A stretch of DNA of 64,000 bases from JAFLCL01 sp964502175 (GCA_964502175.1 CAZCVE010000031.1:1-64000); one strand, 5' to 3'; shown: positions 25,307 to 37,318, counted from the stretch's first letter. The notes: a model not told the origin generated them from the sequence alone. Translations and numbers: made by a program.

Positions 25307-26509
25307 GCCGCTTCCTCCTCGCCGCCGCGATCGGCCTCGGGCTCTTCGCCGAGATCGCACACGCAGACGCCGACGTGGCCTCGGCGGACCCGCCGATCTC
25401 GTACGACATCGGGCCCGCGCTGCCGTGCCTGACGCCGGTCGAGCTCGAGGCGCGCGTCGCGCCGATGCTCGGCGCCGGAGCGGACGCGAGCGCCCGAGAG
25501 GAGCGTGCTCGCGTGCTCGTCGAAGGCGTCCCGACGCGCGTCACGGTGCGCGTCGTCCGCGACGGCGTCGAGCAGGGAGCCCGCGAGATCGCGCGGTCGG
25601 ACGGTCGCTGCGACGACGAGCTCGTGGGCACCGTGGCCGTCGTCGTGGCCACGCTGCTGGCGCCGCCCGCTCCGCCCACCGTCGACGCGACCGTCCCGGC
25701 GCCGACGCGCACGAGGAGCGAGCCGACGACCGCCGCCCTCTCCGATGACGTCGTNNNNNNNNNNNNNNNNNNNNNNNNNNNNNNNNNNNNNNNNNNNNNN
25801 NNNNNNNNNNNNNNNNNNNNNNNNNNNNNNNNNNNNNNNNNNNNNNNNNNNNNNCGAGCACGAGGACGTCGAGCACGAGGACGTCGAGCACGAGGACGTC
25901 GAGCACGAGGACGTCGAGCACGAGCCGGCAGCCGCGCCCGAGGACTCGGTCTGGGTGGGCGCCTCGGCGAGCCTGGTGCTCGCGATCGGCATGATCGACA
26001 TTCCGTCGTTCGGCTTGGACGCGCACGTCGACGTCGGCGCTCGAGGCGGCATGTCGGGGCGGTTGGGGATCACCATCCTGCCGTTCGCCCGGATCGACGG
26101 AGCGCCGGGCGCCGAGCTGAGCTACGGCGCTGTCGACGCGCGTGTGTGTTCCCCGACGTTCGTGGAGCTACGGCCGCTCCGTCTGCTCGTGTGCGCGGGA
26201 CCGAGCGTGGGCATGATGCGCGGGCTCGGCACGAACGTGGCCGTCGCGCACGAGCGGTTCGAGGTCGTCGTCGATGTCGCCGCCTCGCTGGTCGGGGCGT
26301 TGGCGATCACCGACGAGGTTGCGATCGGACTCGAGATCGGAGGACGCGCCCTCCTCGTGCGTCCGCGCTTCTACGTGGAGTCCGAGCCCGAGCGGATCAT
26401 CCTCCATACGCCGAACGAGGTCGTCCCGTGGGTCGCGCTGACACTCGTCGTCGGGGATCCACGTCCACCGCCCACCGCGACACCCGCGCCCCCGCCACCA
26501 TCGCTCTAG
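25303..26509 (+). CDS. Secreted protein with EHEDV repeats, interrupted by an assembly gap
   Basis: The GTG start at 25303 overlaps the upstream stop. The signal peptide (FLLAAAIGLGLFAEIAHA) is clear. The N-terminal 150 residues contain a domain with two Cys (CLTP near residue 41; GRCDDELVG near 106), then a Pro/Thr linker. The gap follows, then four EHEDV repeats, then about 190 residues of amphipathic strands (SVWVGASASLVLAIGMI, FEVVVDVAASLVGALA), like an outer-membrane or propeller protein. The reading frame differs on the two sides of the N run. It matches if the missing length is a multiple of 3, including zero. I have therefore joined both parts as one gene. The function is unknown. Confidence 0.65.
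25755..25854. other. Assembly gap (100 N) in a coding repeat
   Basis: Exactly 100 N are placed where a 15-bp repeat (GACGTCGAGCACGAG) begins. The reading frame is continuous across the gap only if its true length is divisible by 3; a zero-length gap would give ...DDVVEHEDV. Confidence 0.98.
25856..25924 (+). repeat. 15-bp tandem repeat encoding EHEDV
   Basis: There are four complete 15-bp units (GAGCACGAGGACGTC) and part of a fifth, all identical and in frame with the secreted protein. The perfect identity of the units suggests recent expansion or active slippage. Confidence 0.9.
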
Positions 26510-26549
26510 CCCGACACTCGACGCGACGAGACGACGAGCGCAGAGAGTG

Positions 26550-26575
26550 TGAGAAATTCTCCGCGGCGCGGACAT
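26550..26575 (+). promoter_or_regulatory. Candidate ECF-sigma promoter of the sigma/anti-sigma operon
   Basis: TGAGAAATTC (26550-26559), 9 bases, then CGGACAT (26569-26575). The same two boxes with the same 9-base spacing occur at 27859-27884. It lies just upstream of the sigma gene, so the sigma factor may activate itself. If transcription starts about 7 bases after the second box, it favours GTG 26608 as the translation start. Confidence 0.65.
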
Positions 26576-26607
26576 TCCCGCTCCAGGTGGACTCTCGCAG
26601 CCCTCCC

Positions 26608-27135
26608 GTGTCATCCGACTTCGCTTCCTGGATCCACCGCGTGTGTGCCGACTACGGCGCATTCGTGGGTCGTTCGCTCCGGTACCTCGGCGTGCCCGAG
26701 CGAGATCTGCCCGACGCCTGCCAAGAGGTCTTCGTGGTCGTGGCCCGACGAAGAGACGCGATCGCGAGCGAGGACCAGCTGCGCCCATACCTCTACGGCG
26801 TGGCGGTGAACGTCGCGCGCAACGCGAGGCGCACGCAGCGACGTCGTCCCGAGATCGCGATCGACACCGTCCCCGCGCCTGTCCTCGAGTCTGTGCAGGC
26901 CGCGGAGCCGACCCAGGAGCGAGCGCTCGTGGCGCAGGAGGAGCGCGCGCAGATCCAGCGGTGGCTCGACACGCTCGACGACGCGCAGCGCGAGGTCTTC
27001 GTGCTCCACGACGTGGAGGAGCGGCCGATGCGAGAGATCACCGAGACGCTCGGGATCCCCCTCCAGACTGGCTACTCGCGCCTTCGCCTCGCGCGCGAGG
27101 CGCTCACACGGCTGGCTCGCGGAGGCCGACGATGA
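26608..27135 (+). CDS. ECF RNA polymerase sigma factor
   Basis: This 175-residue protein starts at GTG 26608 (or GTG 26587, which would leave almost no leader). Sigma region 2 shows CADYGAFVGRSLRYLGVPER and LPDACQEVFVVVARRRD, and region 4 shows LDDAQREVFVLHDVEERPMR and ETLGIPLQTGYSRLRLARE. These are the two domains of ECF sigma factors, with no region 3. The next gene overlaps by 4 bp and encodes a membrane protein, the usual partner arrangement for anti-sigma factors. Its likely target promoters are the motif pair at 26550 and 27859. Confidence 0.92.
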   Translation: MSSDFASWIHRVCADYGAFVGRSLRYLGVPERDLPDACQEVFVVVARRRDAIASEDQLRPYLYGVAVNVARNARRTQRRRPEIAIDTVPAPVLESVQAAEPTQERALVAQEERAQIQRWLDTLDDAQREVFVLHDVEERPMREITETLGIPLQTGYSRLRLAREALTRLARGGRR

Positions 27136-27830
27136 CCGAGCCTCGCGACGCACGCCCCGATGCGCACGAAGCGCTCGAGCCGACGGTGGAGCCCATGGCG
27201 CCCGAGCTCGATGCGCTCGTCGGACGCATGCGCTCGGACGTCCCGACCGACGCGGAGCTCGCAGCGCTCGGGGCGCGCGTCCTCGCGGCGGTCACGTCGG
27301 CGCCCACGGCGCCCGGTCCCGCAAGCACCGAGACCGCGCCGCAAGCGAGCACGACCGGCGCTGCAGGCGGTGCGGCCGGCGCGTCCTCGACGGGCGCCAT
27401 CGTCGCGTCCGTCATCGCGGCGATCGTGGCCACCGGGGGAGCGATCGGTGCGTGGCGGCTCACGACCCTACCTCCAGGTGCTGCTCCCCTCGCGACGAGC
27501 GAGCGCGAGCACGACGACCACGACGCGGGCACGGCCACCGATGCGCCGGTTGCATCGAGCTCCGCGGCCGTCGACGTGACGCGCGAGCACGTCCTCCTCG
27601 AGCGCGCGCGCCGCGTCGCGAGCTCCGATCCTGCGTCCGCGCTCGCGCTCGCGGAAGAGCACGCACGCGTCGCCCCCGACGGCGTGCTCGCGCCCGAGCG
27701 CGAGGTCGTCGCGATCGAGGCCTTGCGCGCGCTCGGACGACACGAAGAAGCGAGCCAGCGTCTCGCCGCGTTCATCGCCCGTCATCCCGGCTCTCCGTAC
27801 CTCGAGCGACTCGGGAGCTCGCGACGTTGA
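27132..27830 (+). CDS. Putative anti-sigma factor, single-pass with TPR-like C-terminus
   Basis: This 232-residue protein starts at ATG 27132, overlapping the sigma gene stop (ATGA). The N-terminal 55 residues are cytosolic and helical (ELDALVGRMRSDVPTDAELA), as expected for a sigma-binding segment. An Ala/Gly/Thr-rich linker leads to one membrane helix (AIVASVIAAIVATGGAIGAW, about 87-106). The periplasmic part has two TPR-like hairpins (LLERARRVASSDPASALALA; ALRALGRHEEASQRLAAFIA). No zinc-binding anti-sigma motif is present, so the call rests on gene order and topology. Confidence 0.75.
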   Translation: MTEPRDARPDAHEALEPTVEPMAPELDALVGRMRSDVPTDAELAALGARVLAAVTSAPTAPGPASTETAPQASTTGAAGGAAGASSTGAIVASVIAAIVATGGAIGAWRLTTLPPGAAPLATSEREHDDHDAGTATDAPVASSSAAVDVTREHVLLERARRVASSDPASALALAEEHARVAPDGVLAPEREVVAIEALRALGRHEEASQRLAAFIARHPGSPYLERLGSSRR

Positions 27831-27858
27831 GGGCCACGACCGATGCCGGCGGAGCTGG

Positions 27859-27884
27859 TGAGAAATTCGCGGCGGCCCGGACAT
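27859..27884 (+). promoter_or_regulatory. Second copy of the candidate ECF promoter motif
   Basis: TGAGAAATTC (27859-27868), 9 bases, CGGACAT (27878-27884). It has identical boxes and spacing to 26550-26575. It is 20 bp before the ATG of the Cys-rich lipoprotein gene, with GGAGG in between, so this gene is a likely target of the adjacent sigma factor. Confidence 0.65.
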
Positions 27885-27903
27885 CCCTCGGGCGGAGGTC
27901 CGA

Positions 27904-29577
27904 ATGACTCTTCGAGCGATGTCGGATTCACTCGCCAGGCTGTGCGCCCTCGTGCTCGCTTCGGGTCTCGGCGGGGCGACGACCGGGTGCACGTGCGACA
28001 GCTCGATCGGGGAGGCCGCGGATACGGGCACGCGTATGGACGCGTACCTCGACCCGACGATCGACGCCGACCTCGACGGCGCCGTCGCGTGCCCGCGGCC
28101 GGGCGAGCTCATGTGCGATGGGCTGTGCCTCGACACCTCCGTCGATCCGGATCACTGCGGCGACTGCGAGACGGTCTGCAGCGCCGACGAGGCGTGTCTG
28201 TCCGGGGGTTGCGTCGCCGACTGTCCCGAGGGTCTCGCAGAGTGTGGTCGTCAGTGCGTCGAGACGCGCAGCGACGACGCGCACTGTGGTGGATGTGGCA
28301 ACGAGTGCCCCGGTGGCGAGGGCTGCGTCGATGGGACGTGTGTGCCCGAGATCCCGCTCGGCCCCGCGCCGGCGCGCTGCGCGGGGGGTGGTCCGCCGAT
28401 CGAGATCGGCGCGAGCACCAGCGCGATCTGCCTGGGCGCCGTCTCGAGCCTCACCTTCACGCGCGGCCTCTGCACGTGTCGGGACGTCGGCGTGCCCGTG
28501 CTCGGCTCCGATCTCCTCGTCGATGCGTACGACTCGGCGATCGGCCCCTACGTGGAGCGCGGGCCGGGTGGCTCGCTGGCGGCCAACGGGGCCCTCCAGC
28601 TCGGCAGCTCGACCACCGTCACGGGTGACGCGATCACCGCGGCGGCGAGCGGCTTCCGCGTGAGACCCGAGACCCACATCGAGGGATCGCTCGAGGTCTC
28701 GGGCGATCTGACGCTCGAGGGCGTGCTCGAGGTCGGCGGAGACGCGCGCGTGGGCGGCGCGATCTCGGGCGGCAGCGACAGCACGATCGGAGGCACGCTC
28801 ACGACGCCGGACTGCGCGGGGGTCCCGGGCACGCTCACCCGCGCTTCGTGCGTCGAGGCACCCGTCGTCGTCGAGGCGCCGTGCGCGTGCGGCGACACCG
28901 AGCGTCTCCCGATCGCGGCGATCGTCGACTTCTACGCGGACCCGGCGCGCAGTGACGGCGCCGCGCTCGGCCTCGCGCCCGACGCGCTCGTCGCACCGTC
29001 GGGCCCCACGCGACTCGATCTCCCGTGTGGGCACTACTACCTCCAACGCATCGAGGTCTCCGCGCCGACGACGATCGTCGCGCACGGTCGAACGGCGTTG
29101 TTCATCGGAGGCTCGGTCACGGCGTCGGCCCCACTCACGCTGATGCTCGACCCCGGTGCCACGCTCGACGTGTTCGTCGCGGGTGACGTCGACGTCGACG
29201 CGCTGCGCGTGGGCACGCCGGCCTACCCGCGTCAGTCGCGCGTGTACGTCGGCGGAGCCGTGAGCGTCGGCTCCGAGACCGACCTCGCCGGGCTCTTCTA
29301 CGCGCCGAACGGGCTCTTCGAGGCGAGCTCGTCGCTCGAGATGTACGGGGCCATCTTCGCCGGCGACTACCACTCGAGCTCCAACACGCGCATCCACTAC
29401 GACCTGGCCTCGACGCGAACCGACGAAGACTGCCCTCCGCCGCCGCCCGCGGACGGCGGGCTGCCGGACGCCGGCCAGTACGTCTGTCCTTTCGGCTCAC
29501 CCCTCTGCGGGCCGGGCCAACCCGCGTGTGCGGCTCAGCAGTACTGCGTGACTGGCTGCTGCGTGGAGCTGCAGTGA
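27904..29577 (+). CDS. Surface lipoprotein with Stig1-like Cys repeats and polymer-adhesin-like domain
   Basis: This 557-residue protein starts at ATG 27904 after GGAGG. Signal peptide and lipobox TTGC (Cys29), then an Asp-rich linker. Three Cys modules follow at about 62-150, of the form C-GLCLDTSVDPDHCGDCET-C and CGRQCVETRSDDAHCGGCGN, resembling the Stig1 repeat that is common in myxobacterial surface proteins. Residues about 165-500 are a regular beta-structure with many short turns (SLEVSGDLTLEGVLEVGGDA, SVTASAPLTLMLDPGATLDV, RVYVGGAVSVGSETDLAGLF), similar to the DUF7305-type domain. The C-terminus is Pro- then Cys-rich. A surface or spore-coat role is likely. Expression is probably controlled by the ECF pair. 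Confidence 0.78.
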   Translation: MTLRAMSDSLARLCALVLASGLGGATTGCTCDSSIGEAADTGTRMDAYLDPTIDADLDGAVACPRPGELMCDGLCLDTSVDPDHCGDCETVCSADEACLSGGCVADCPEGLAECGRQCVETRSDDAHCGGCGNECPGGEGCVDGTCVPEIPLGPAPARCAGGGPPIEIGASTSAICLGAVSSLTFTRGLCTCRDVGVPVLGSDLLVDAYDSAIGPYVERGPGGSLAANGALQLGSSTTVTGDAITAAASGFRVRPETHIEGSLEVSGDLTLEGVLEVGGDARVGGAISGGSDSTIGGTLTTPDCAGVPGTLTRASCVEAPVVVEAPCACGDTERLPIAAIVDFYADPARSDGAALGLAPDALVAPSGPTRLDLPCGHYYLQRIEVSAPTTIVAHGRTALFIGGSVTASAPLTLMLDPGATLDVFVAGDVDVDALRVGTPAYPRQSRVYVGGAVSVGSETDLAGLFYAPNGLFEASSSLEMYGAIFAGDYHSSSNTRIHYDLASTRTDEDCPPPPPADGGLPDAGQYVCPFGSPLCGPGQPACAAQQYCVTGCCVELQ

Positions 29578-29626
29578 ACGTCTCGCTCGCTTCGTTCGTC
29601 GGTCTGCCATCACTTCGGAGGACTTC

Positions 29627-30190
29627 ATGAATCGCTCGCTCGGTCTCGCTTCGTTCGTCGCGCTGTCCATCTCTCTCGCCGCGTGCGGCGGCGGAGGCAG
29701 CGGTCCGACTCCTTGCCCCGCTGCGGACTGCGCATGCACCGGCGCAGCATGCTCTTGCGGCGCGGGGAGCGCGGGGATGACCTGTGGATGGACGGGCGTG
29801 ACGAGCTGCAACGGCGACGGCTCGAGCTGCAACCTCGACTGTGACGCGGCGCCGTGTGCGGCGACGTGCGGCAACTCGTGCAACGCGGACTGCACGAACG
29901 GCGCGACGTGCGAGGTGGTGGCGGGGGACAGCGCGAGCCCCGAGTGCATCGCGTCCACGTGCGACTTCACCGTCGGACGCTCCGCGAGCCCCACCTGCCG
30001 AGACGGCGCGGTCTGCGACGTGATCGTCCGGGGAGAGTCGAGCACCGTCGACTGCGAAGGCTCGACCTGCGACGTCACCTGCGAGATCGCGAGCTGCGGC
30101 GTGGCGTGCGACGCGACGTCGACGTGCACGCTCCGTTGCCCCGGCGAGACGAGCCGACGGTCAGTCACGGGCGACACACGCTGCGACTGA
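29627..30190 (+). CDS. Cys-rich lipoprotein
   Basis: This 187-residue protein starts at ATG 29627 with a strong GGAGGA ribosome site 5 bases before. The signal peptide ends in lipobox LAAC (Cys20), followed by a Gly-rich spacer. The mature part has about 26 Cys in short units such as CNLDCDAAPC, CGNSCNADC and CDVTCEIASCGVAC. These may be small disulphide-bonded repeats. It follows the surface lipoprotein by 49 bp and may share its transcript. The function is not known. Confidence 0.7.
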   Translation: MNRSLGLASFVALSISLAACGGGGSGPTPCPAADCACTGAACSCGAGSAGMTCGWTGVTSCNGDGSSCNLDCDAAPCAATCGNSCNADCTNGATCEVVAGDSASPECIASTCDFTVGRSASPTCRDGAVCDVIVRGESSTVDCEGSTCDVTCEIASCGVACDATSTCTLRCPGETSRRSVTGDTRCD

Positions 30191-30235
30191 GTCGTCAGGG
30201 CGCGCAGCACCGAGCGGGCGCACCTCGCGCCCGGC

Positions 30236-32506
30236 TCACGGACGCTCGAGGAGCGCGAGACCACGCGAAGGCACGCCGTCGACGACCTCGAAGCTTCCGC
30301 CGACGAGGAGTCCCTCCTCCACGAACGCGAGCGAAGACACCGCCCCGTCGATCGTCGCGAGCGGCTCCCAGCCAGTCGCGCTGCGTCGCATCAGTCTCCC
30401 CGGCTCGTAGTCCCCGATCGCCTGATCGAGGCCCGCGACGAGGTCGGGGCCGAGCGTCGCGAGCGCCTGGACGCGGTCCCAGCCCGTGCCGTCTGCGAGA
30501 TCCGCAGAGGCCCACGAGGTGACGTCGAAGCGCGCAACGAGCGATGTGCCGATGAGCACGTCCCCGCCCGCGAAGAGCACTCCGTCACTGACGGCGAGCG
30601 CTCGCACCTCACCCGCGAGCTGATCGCCGAGCACGCTCCACGTACCCGACGCCCAGCGCGAGACCCTCGCGCCTCCTGTCTCGAGCACCTCTGCGATGAA
30701 GAGCGCGCCGTCGTCGTAGAGCATCGCGCTCACCTCGCGCGGCTCGCCGCGCGCGCCGACGGCGGTCCACGAGGCGCCGTCCCACTGCCGTAGATGGCTC
30801 CGCGACGCGTCCATCGGATCTTCGAAGCGACCGCCCGCGTACAGAACTCCGTCGCCCGCCGCGATCGCGAGGACCGTCGCGCCCGCGTCGAGCCCATCGA
30901 TCGCCTCCCATTCGCCGTCCGCATGACGGGCGACGACCGCATGCACGCTTCCGCCTGGCGTCACGATCTCGAGGTAGCCCGCGGCGTAGAGCGCACCGTC
31001 GGTGCCGAACGCGAGCGCCCACGGGCCATCGTTCAGGCCCGTCGTCGTCGCCACGTCCGTGATGGCGCCGCCCACCGCCACCCGCCCGACATGCGCCACG
31101 AACCGATCTTCGACGACCTGGAAGCCGCCAGCGACCACCGGTCGACACCCTCCGCGCACGGCGATCGCTCCGACGTCTCCGGGTCCGTGCGCCTCGCTCG
31201 ATGGCTGTGCGAGCGCGCTCCAGGTCTCGCCATCGAAGCGCGCCACCGCAGCCACGCCATGCCAGTCCGCAGGGGCCGTGCCGAACGCCTCTTCCATCTG
31301 CCCGCCGACGTAGACCGTGTCGCCGTCGACGCCGAGCGCGGCAGCGGTGGGACTCCCGCCCTGCACGCCGCCGATGCTGCGCCAGCGTCCACCGGAGAAC
31401 CGCGCGATGCGCTGCGCGAAGCCACTCGGCGCCGCGCGCGATCCGAGAAACGCGAAGTCACCGACGGCGTAGAGGCTGTCGTCGCGGGTTCGCGCGAGCG
31501 AGTACACCTCCATCGGCGCGCTGAGTCCGCTCAGTCCACCACCGAGTCGTTCCCACTCCGTTCCGCTCCAGCGCAACACGCCCCCCTCCTGCGGTGCATC
31601 GTCGACGTACGCGCCGCCTCCGATCACGAGAGCGCCGCTCACGTCGCGCACGATGGACTGCACGGGAATTGGGTAGCGCCCGAGTGACTCCGTCGGTTCG
31701 GGGACGAGAAAGGACTCCCATCCGAAAGGCGCGCTCGGGCTCTCGCATGCGACCAAGCCAGCGAAGCTGTCCGCGCTCCCGACGCAGAGGCCGCTGGCGT
31801 CCGCGAGGATGGCGGTCACGTACTGGCCCCCGCCACGATGATCGACAGAGGTCCACGACGTGCCATCCCAGCGCGCGAGACCCCGCGCGGTGACCGAGTC
31901 GATCGACCGAAAATTGCCGCCGGCGAGCAGGGTGCCATCGACGTCGATGGCGAGGTCCTCGACCCCATGGTCGGTGATTCCGAGCGTCACCCAGGCGGCG
32001 CCGTCAAACCGATAGATGGCAGCCGGGTCTCCTTCCGCCTCGACTTGCTCAGCCCCATAGACGGTGCCGTCCGGGGCCACGACGATGTGATGGAGCGGAC
32101 GCGGCGGCCCATCGCCGAGCGCGCTCCAGCCGCTCGCCTCGTCCCAGCGCGCGGCGTGTCGCGCCGCATGCGGTCCGGCATGTGAGAACGTGCCACCGGC
32201 GTAGAGCGCGCGGTCGTGGACGTCGAGATCGGCGACGTGCGCTCCGCGTGGTCCGTCAAACGACAGTCCGCGCGGTGCGAACGCGGTCGACCAACTGCCG
32301 GTGGAGAGATCCCACGGCTCGATCGCCTGGTCTTCGCACCGCACGGGCCCCGCATCGGCGCCTGCATCACCCACTCGGGTGTCGGCCCCCGCATCGGCGA
32401 TGAGTGCATCAGAGTGGGCAGCGTCCTCAGGTGATGGCGATGAGGTGCATCCTCCAACCGCCGCGAGGATGGCAGCGGACAATCGAAGTGAATGACCTGC
32501 GAACAC
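30236..32506 (-). CDS. Large secreted lipoprotein, kelch/delta-60-type beta-propeller
   Basis: I chose GTG 32506, which puts a short signal peptide (VFAGHSLRLSAAILAAVGGC) at the N-terminus, giving 756 residues; longer in-frame starts give an unlikely leader. The mature protein consists of repeated units with W-D/A, V-GG-F and L-Y-GG patterns (ALYAGGTFSHAG, TLLAGGNFRSID, ALVIGGGAYVDD, VLYAGGRFEDP, VLFAGGDVL). This is a 'delta-60'/galactose-oxidase-like propeller that is common in myxobacterial exoproteins. No catalytic signature is visible. It is convergent with the Cys-rich lipoprotein gene, separated by 45 bp. Confidence 0.7.
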   Translation of the reverse strand: MFAGHSLRLSAAILAAVGGCTSSPSPEDAAHSDALIADAGADTRVGDAGADAGPVRCEDQAIEPWDLSTGSWSTAFAPRGLSFDGPRGAHVADLDVHDRALYAGGTFSHAGPHAARHAARWDEASGWSALGDGPPRPLHHIVVAPDGTVYGAEQVEAEGDPAAIYRFDGAAWVTLGITDHGVEDLAIDVDGTLLAGGNFRSIDSVTARGLARWDGTSWTSVDHRGGGQYVTAILADASGLCVGSADSFAGLVACESPSAPFGWESFLVPEPTESLGRYPIPVQSIVRDVSGALVIGGGAYVDDAPQEGGVLRWSGTEWERLGGGLSGLSAPMEVYSLARTRDDSLYAVGDFAFLGSRAAPSGFAQRIARFSGGRWRSIGGVQGGSPTAAALGVDGDTVYVGGQMEEAFGTAPADWHGVAAVARFDGETWSALAQPSSEAHGPGDVGAIAVRGGCRPVVAGGFQVVEDRFVAHVGRVAVGGAITDVATTTGLNDGPWALAFGTDGALYAAGYLEIVTPGGSVHAVVARHADGEWEAIDGLDAGATVLAIAAGDGVLYAGGRFEDPMDASRSHLRQWDGASWTAVGARGEPREVSAMLYDDGALFIAEVLETGGARVSRWASGTWSVLGDQLAGEVRALAVSDGVLFAGGDVLIGTSLVARFDVTSWASADLADGTGWDRVQALATLGPDLVAGLDQAIGDYEPGRLMRRSATGWEPLATIDGAVSSLAFVEEGLLVGGSFEVVDGVPSRGLALLERP

Positions 32507-32631
32507 GTCACGACGATACCTGAACCGCCCGCGGAGAGTCTTTGTGGGTGTTCGGGCCTGCGCGGGGTGCGGCAACACGACTGGCGAACTGGCACGCATC
32601 GCCGTGCTCATGGGGAGCCGTCCCGGATGCG

Positions 32632-33602
32632 TCACTCCGGGACGTCGCGGCGCGCGACGATGCGGGCGCTCGACTGGCCTGCCCGGATCACGCGGACGAT
32701 CCAGCCTGCGAGCGCGTAGTCGCGTCCGACGTCGCACAGCTGGCTCGCCGTCGTGCCGTCGGCGGCCTCGACCTGGATGTCGGCGATCGCCCAGCTCTCG
32801 CCGTCTGCGCCGACCATCTCTCCCCATCCGCCATAGCGGATCAGTACGTCACCCACTCTGGCGCGAGCGTGCGTTCGGATCTCCACCTCTTCGCCCTCAC
32901 GGGCCTCCACCACCACCGCTGATGGATTGGTGATCGTCAGCCGGACGACCGGACAGCCCCACGCGTCGCGCGCGCTCGTGGTCCATGCGGTCACGACGTG
33001 ATCGCCGGTCAGCGACTGCTCGTGCGCGTGCTCGGGCTGCACGTCGATGCGCTGCACGAACCGCTCGCCGCCGTGCTCCGCGATCATCTCGAGGATCCAC
33101 ACGATCCCCTCCGGCGGGTGGGCGCGCACCCAGTGCATCGTGAAGCGCGAACCATCGCTGCCTCGAAGCGCCTCTGCCGGGCTCGTCTCGATCGCCTGGT
33201 CCCACACCACGTCGCGCGGCTCGCTCGCAGGGCGACGCGTGAGGCGCGCGCCGCCCGGCTCGCCCGCGTCGAGCGCTTCGAGCGTCCACACCGAGTCGCC
33301 CTCGCGCGTGCAGCCGGGGCTCCACACGTCGATGCCCTCGGCCTCGGAATCCTCGCGACGCAGCGTCACACCGAAGGGCGCGCCTTCTCGCTCCGGTTCG
33401 GTCCAGCCGGAGAGCGTGAGGGTCTCGCCGTCCACGACGACGCTCTGCCCGATCGCGACCTCGATGCGCTCGGACGCTGCGCTCGCGGCGACCACCTCGC
33501 GCGACGTCGTCTCGTTCGTCGCGGTGGCGGGGCTCGAGCCGCACCCCGCGATCAGCGCTGCGCCGATCGACAGGGCACGAGGCCCGAGAGTCCCCCGCAT
33601 CG

Positions 33603-33606
<4 letters not shown>
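32632..33606 (-). CDS. Lipoprotein translationally coupled to the ClpB-like gene
   Basis: This 324-residue protein starts at ATG 33606, overlapping the stop of the ClpB-like gene (ATGA). The N-terminus has a signal peptide with lipobox IAGC (MTMRGTLGPRALSIGAALIA, then GC). The mature part is a beta-rich protein with one disulphide candidate pair (SPGCTREGD; RDAWGCPVVRLT), then a C-terminal domain (RVGDVLIRYGGWGEMV; TASQLCDVGRDYALAGW). I do not recognise a family. The tight coupling to a cytosolic unfoldase gene is unusual and suggests a shared pathway or stress response. Confidence 0.7.
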
Positions 33607-36266
<2,660 letters not shown>

Positions 36267-36325
36267 GGGTCGCGCATCCTAACGCAGCGTTGCCGCGCGC
36301 GAACCGAGCGTGCTAACCCGGCGGC

Positions 36326-37318
36326 ATGGTGAATCGTGGGTGGGTCTGCGCGGCGTTCGTCGCGCTCATGGCTTCGGGCTGTTGTTTCGGAGGAACGGTG
36401 ACACCCCCTGTCACGCCGGTCGTCCAGGCACCGCCTCCGCCCCCTCCGACGCCTCCAGAAGAGCTGGCGTCGCAGCGCGCGACGCTGATCGTGGAGCAGT
36501 GCGTGAACCGCTACGGGAGCGAGGCTCGCGAGGCGCTCCAGCAGTACGCCCAGGTGGTGCCGCAAGAAGGCCCTTCGGCCGACACGCCGCTCGACCGCGT
36601 CGAGAGCTACTTCTTCACGTTTCCGGGCACCTCGATCGGCAGCTGCCGCACCGCTCACGATCGGATGCTCGCCTCGCCGAACCCGCTGCCCGATCTCGAC
36701 GCCGCGTCGACGGCCTACGTCACGACGCTCGAGGCGCTCGCTCCCGTGCTCGCCGAGGCGCAGACCTACTACGAGCGCGAGACGTTCCGCGACGATGGCC
36801 GAGCGGGCGCTGGAACGCTCCACCCGCGCCTCGTCGGGGCGCTCGAGGCCTTCCTCGCTGCGAGCGACGCGCTCCACGCGATCATCGCGGGCATCGAGCG
36901 ACGCGCGGTCGACGTCCGCCTCGCCGTGCTCGCGGCCGATCCGACGCGACGCGGCGACTACCTGGTCGAGCGCACGATCAGCACGGCGAACCTGATGGTC
37001 GGGCTCACCAACGCGATGGACGTCGAGGCCGTCGATGGCGGGTACCGCATCACCGTGACGGACCCAGCCCCGTTCCACGCGGCGGTCGACGCGTACCAAC
37101 AAGCAGCCGACGAGATGATCGCCGCGCCTGAAGCGGCGGCCATCGACACCGGCGGCTCGTACCGCAACTACAGCCGCGAGCTGGTCGCGGAGGCGATCGA
37201 GCTGCGACGCTCGGTGGAGTCCTCGCGCGTGTTCCCCGAAGGGGACGCGGGCGCGGCCGTGCGACGCGTGGTGAACAAGTACAACCAGGTCGTCGACGCG
37301 TACAACCGCATGCGATGA
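36326..37318 (+). CDS. DUF3829 (YiiG-like) lipoprotein
   Basis: This 330-residue protein starts at ATG 36326, divergent from the ClpB-like gene (59 bp). The signal peptide ends in lipobox ASGC (Cys19), followed by a Pro-rich linker (APPPPPPTPPEE). The mature domain is all-helical and matches the YiiG/DUF3829 layout: CVNRYGSEAREALQQYAQVV, then FRDDGRAGAGTLHPRLV and FLAASDALHAIIAGIERRA, ending KYNQVVDAYNRMR. The function is unknown; it is an envelope protein in other bacteria. Confidence 0.78.
   Translation: MVNRGWVCAAFVALMASGCCFGGTVTPPVTPVVQAPPPPPPTPPEELASQRATLIVEQCVNRYGSEAREALQQYAQVVPQEGPSADTPLDRVESYFFTFPGTSIGSCRTAHDRMLASPNPLPDLDAASTAYVTTLEALAPVLAEAQTYYERETFRDDGRAGAGTLHPRLVGALEAFLAASDALHAIIAGIERRAVDVRLAVLAADPTRRGDYLVERTISTANLMVGLTNAMDVEAVDGGYRITVTDPAPFHAAVDAYQQAADEMIAAPEAAAIDTGGSYRNYSRELVAEAIELRRSVESSRVFPEGDAGAAVRRVVNKYNQVVDAYNRMR

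Noticed and set aside
25856..25924. Possible CRISPR or regulatory iterons at the 15-bp repeat
   Set aside because: The units are directly adjacent, in frame, and encode EHEDV in a secreted protein.
32507..32827. Longer N-terminus for the propeller lipoprotein
   Set aside because: It would overlap the coupled lipoprotein gene and place the signal peptide internally.
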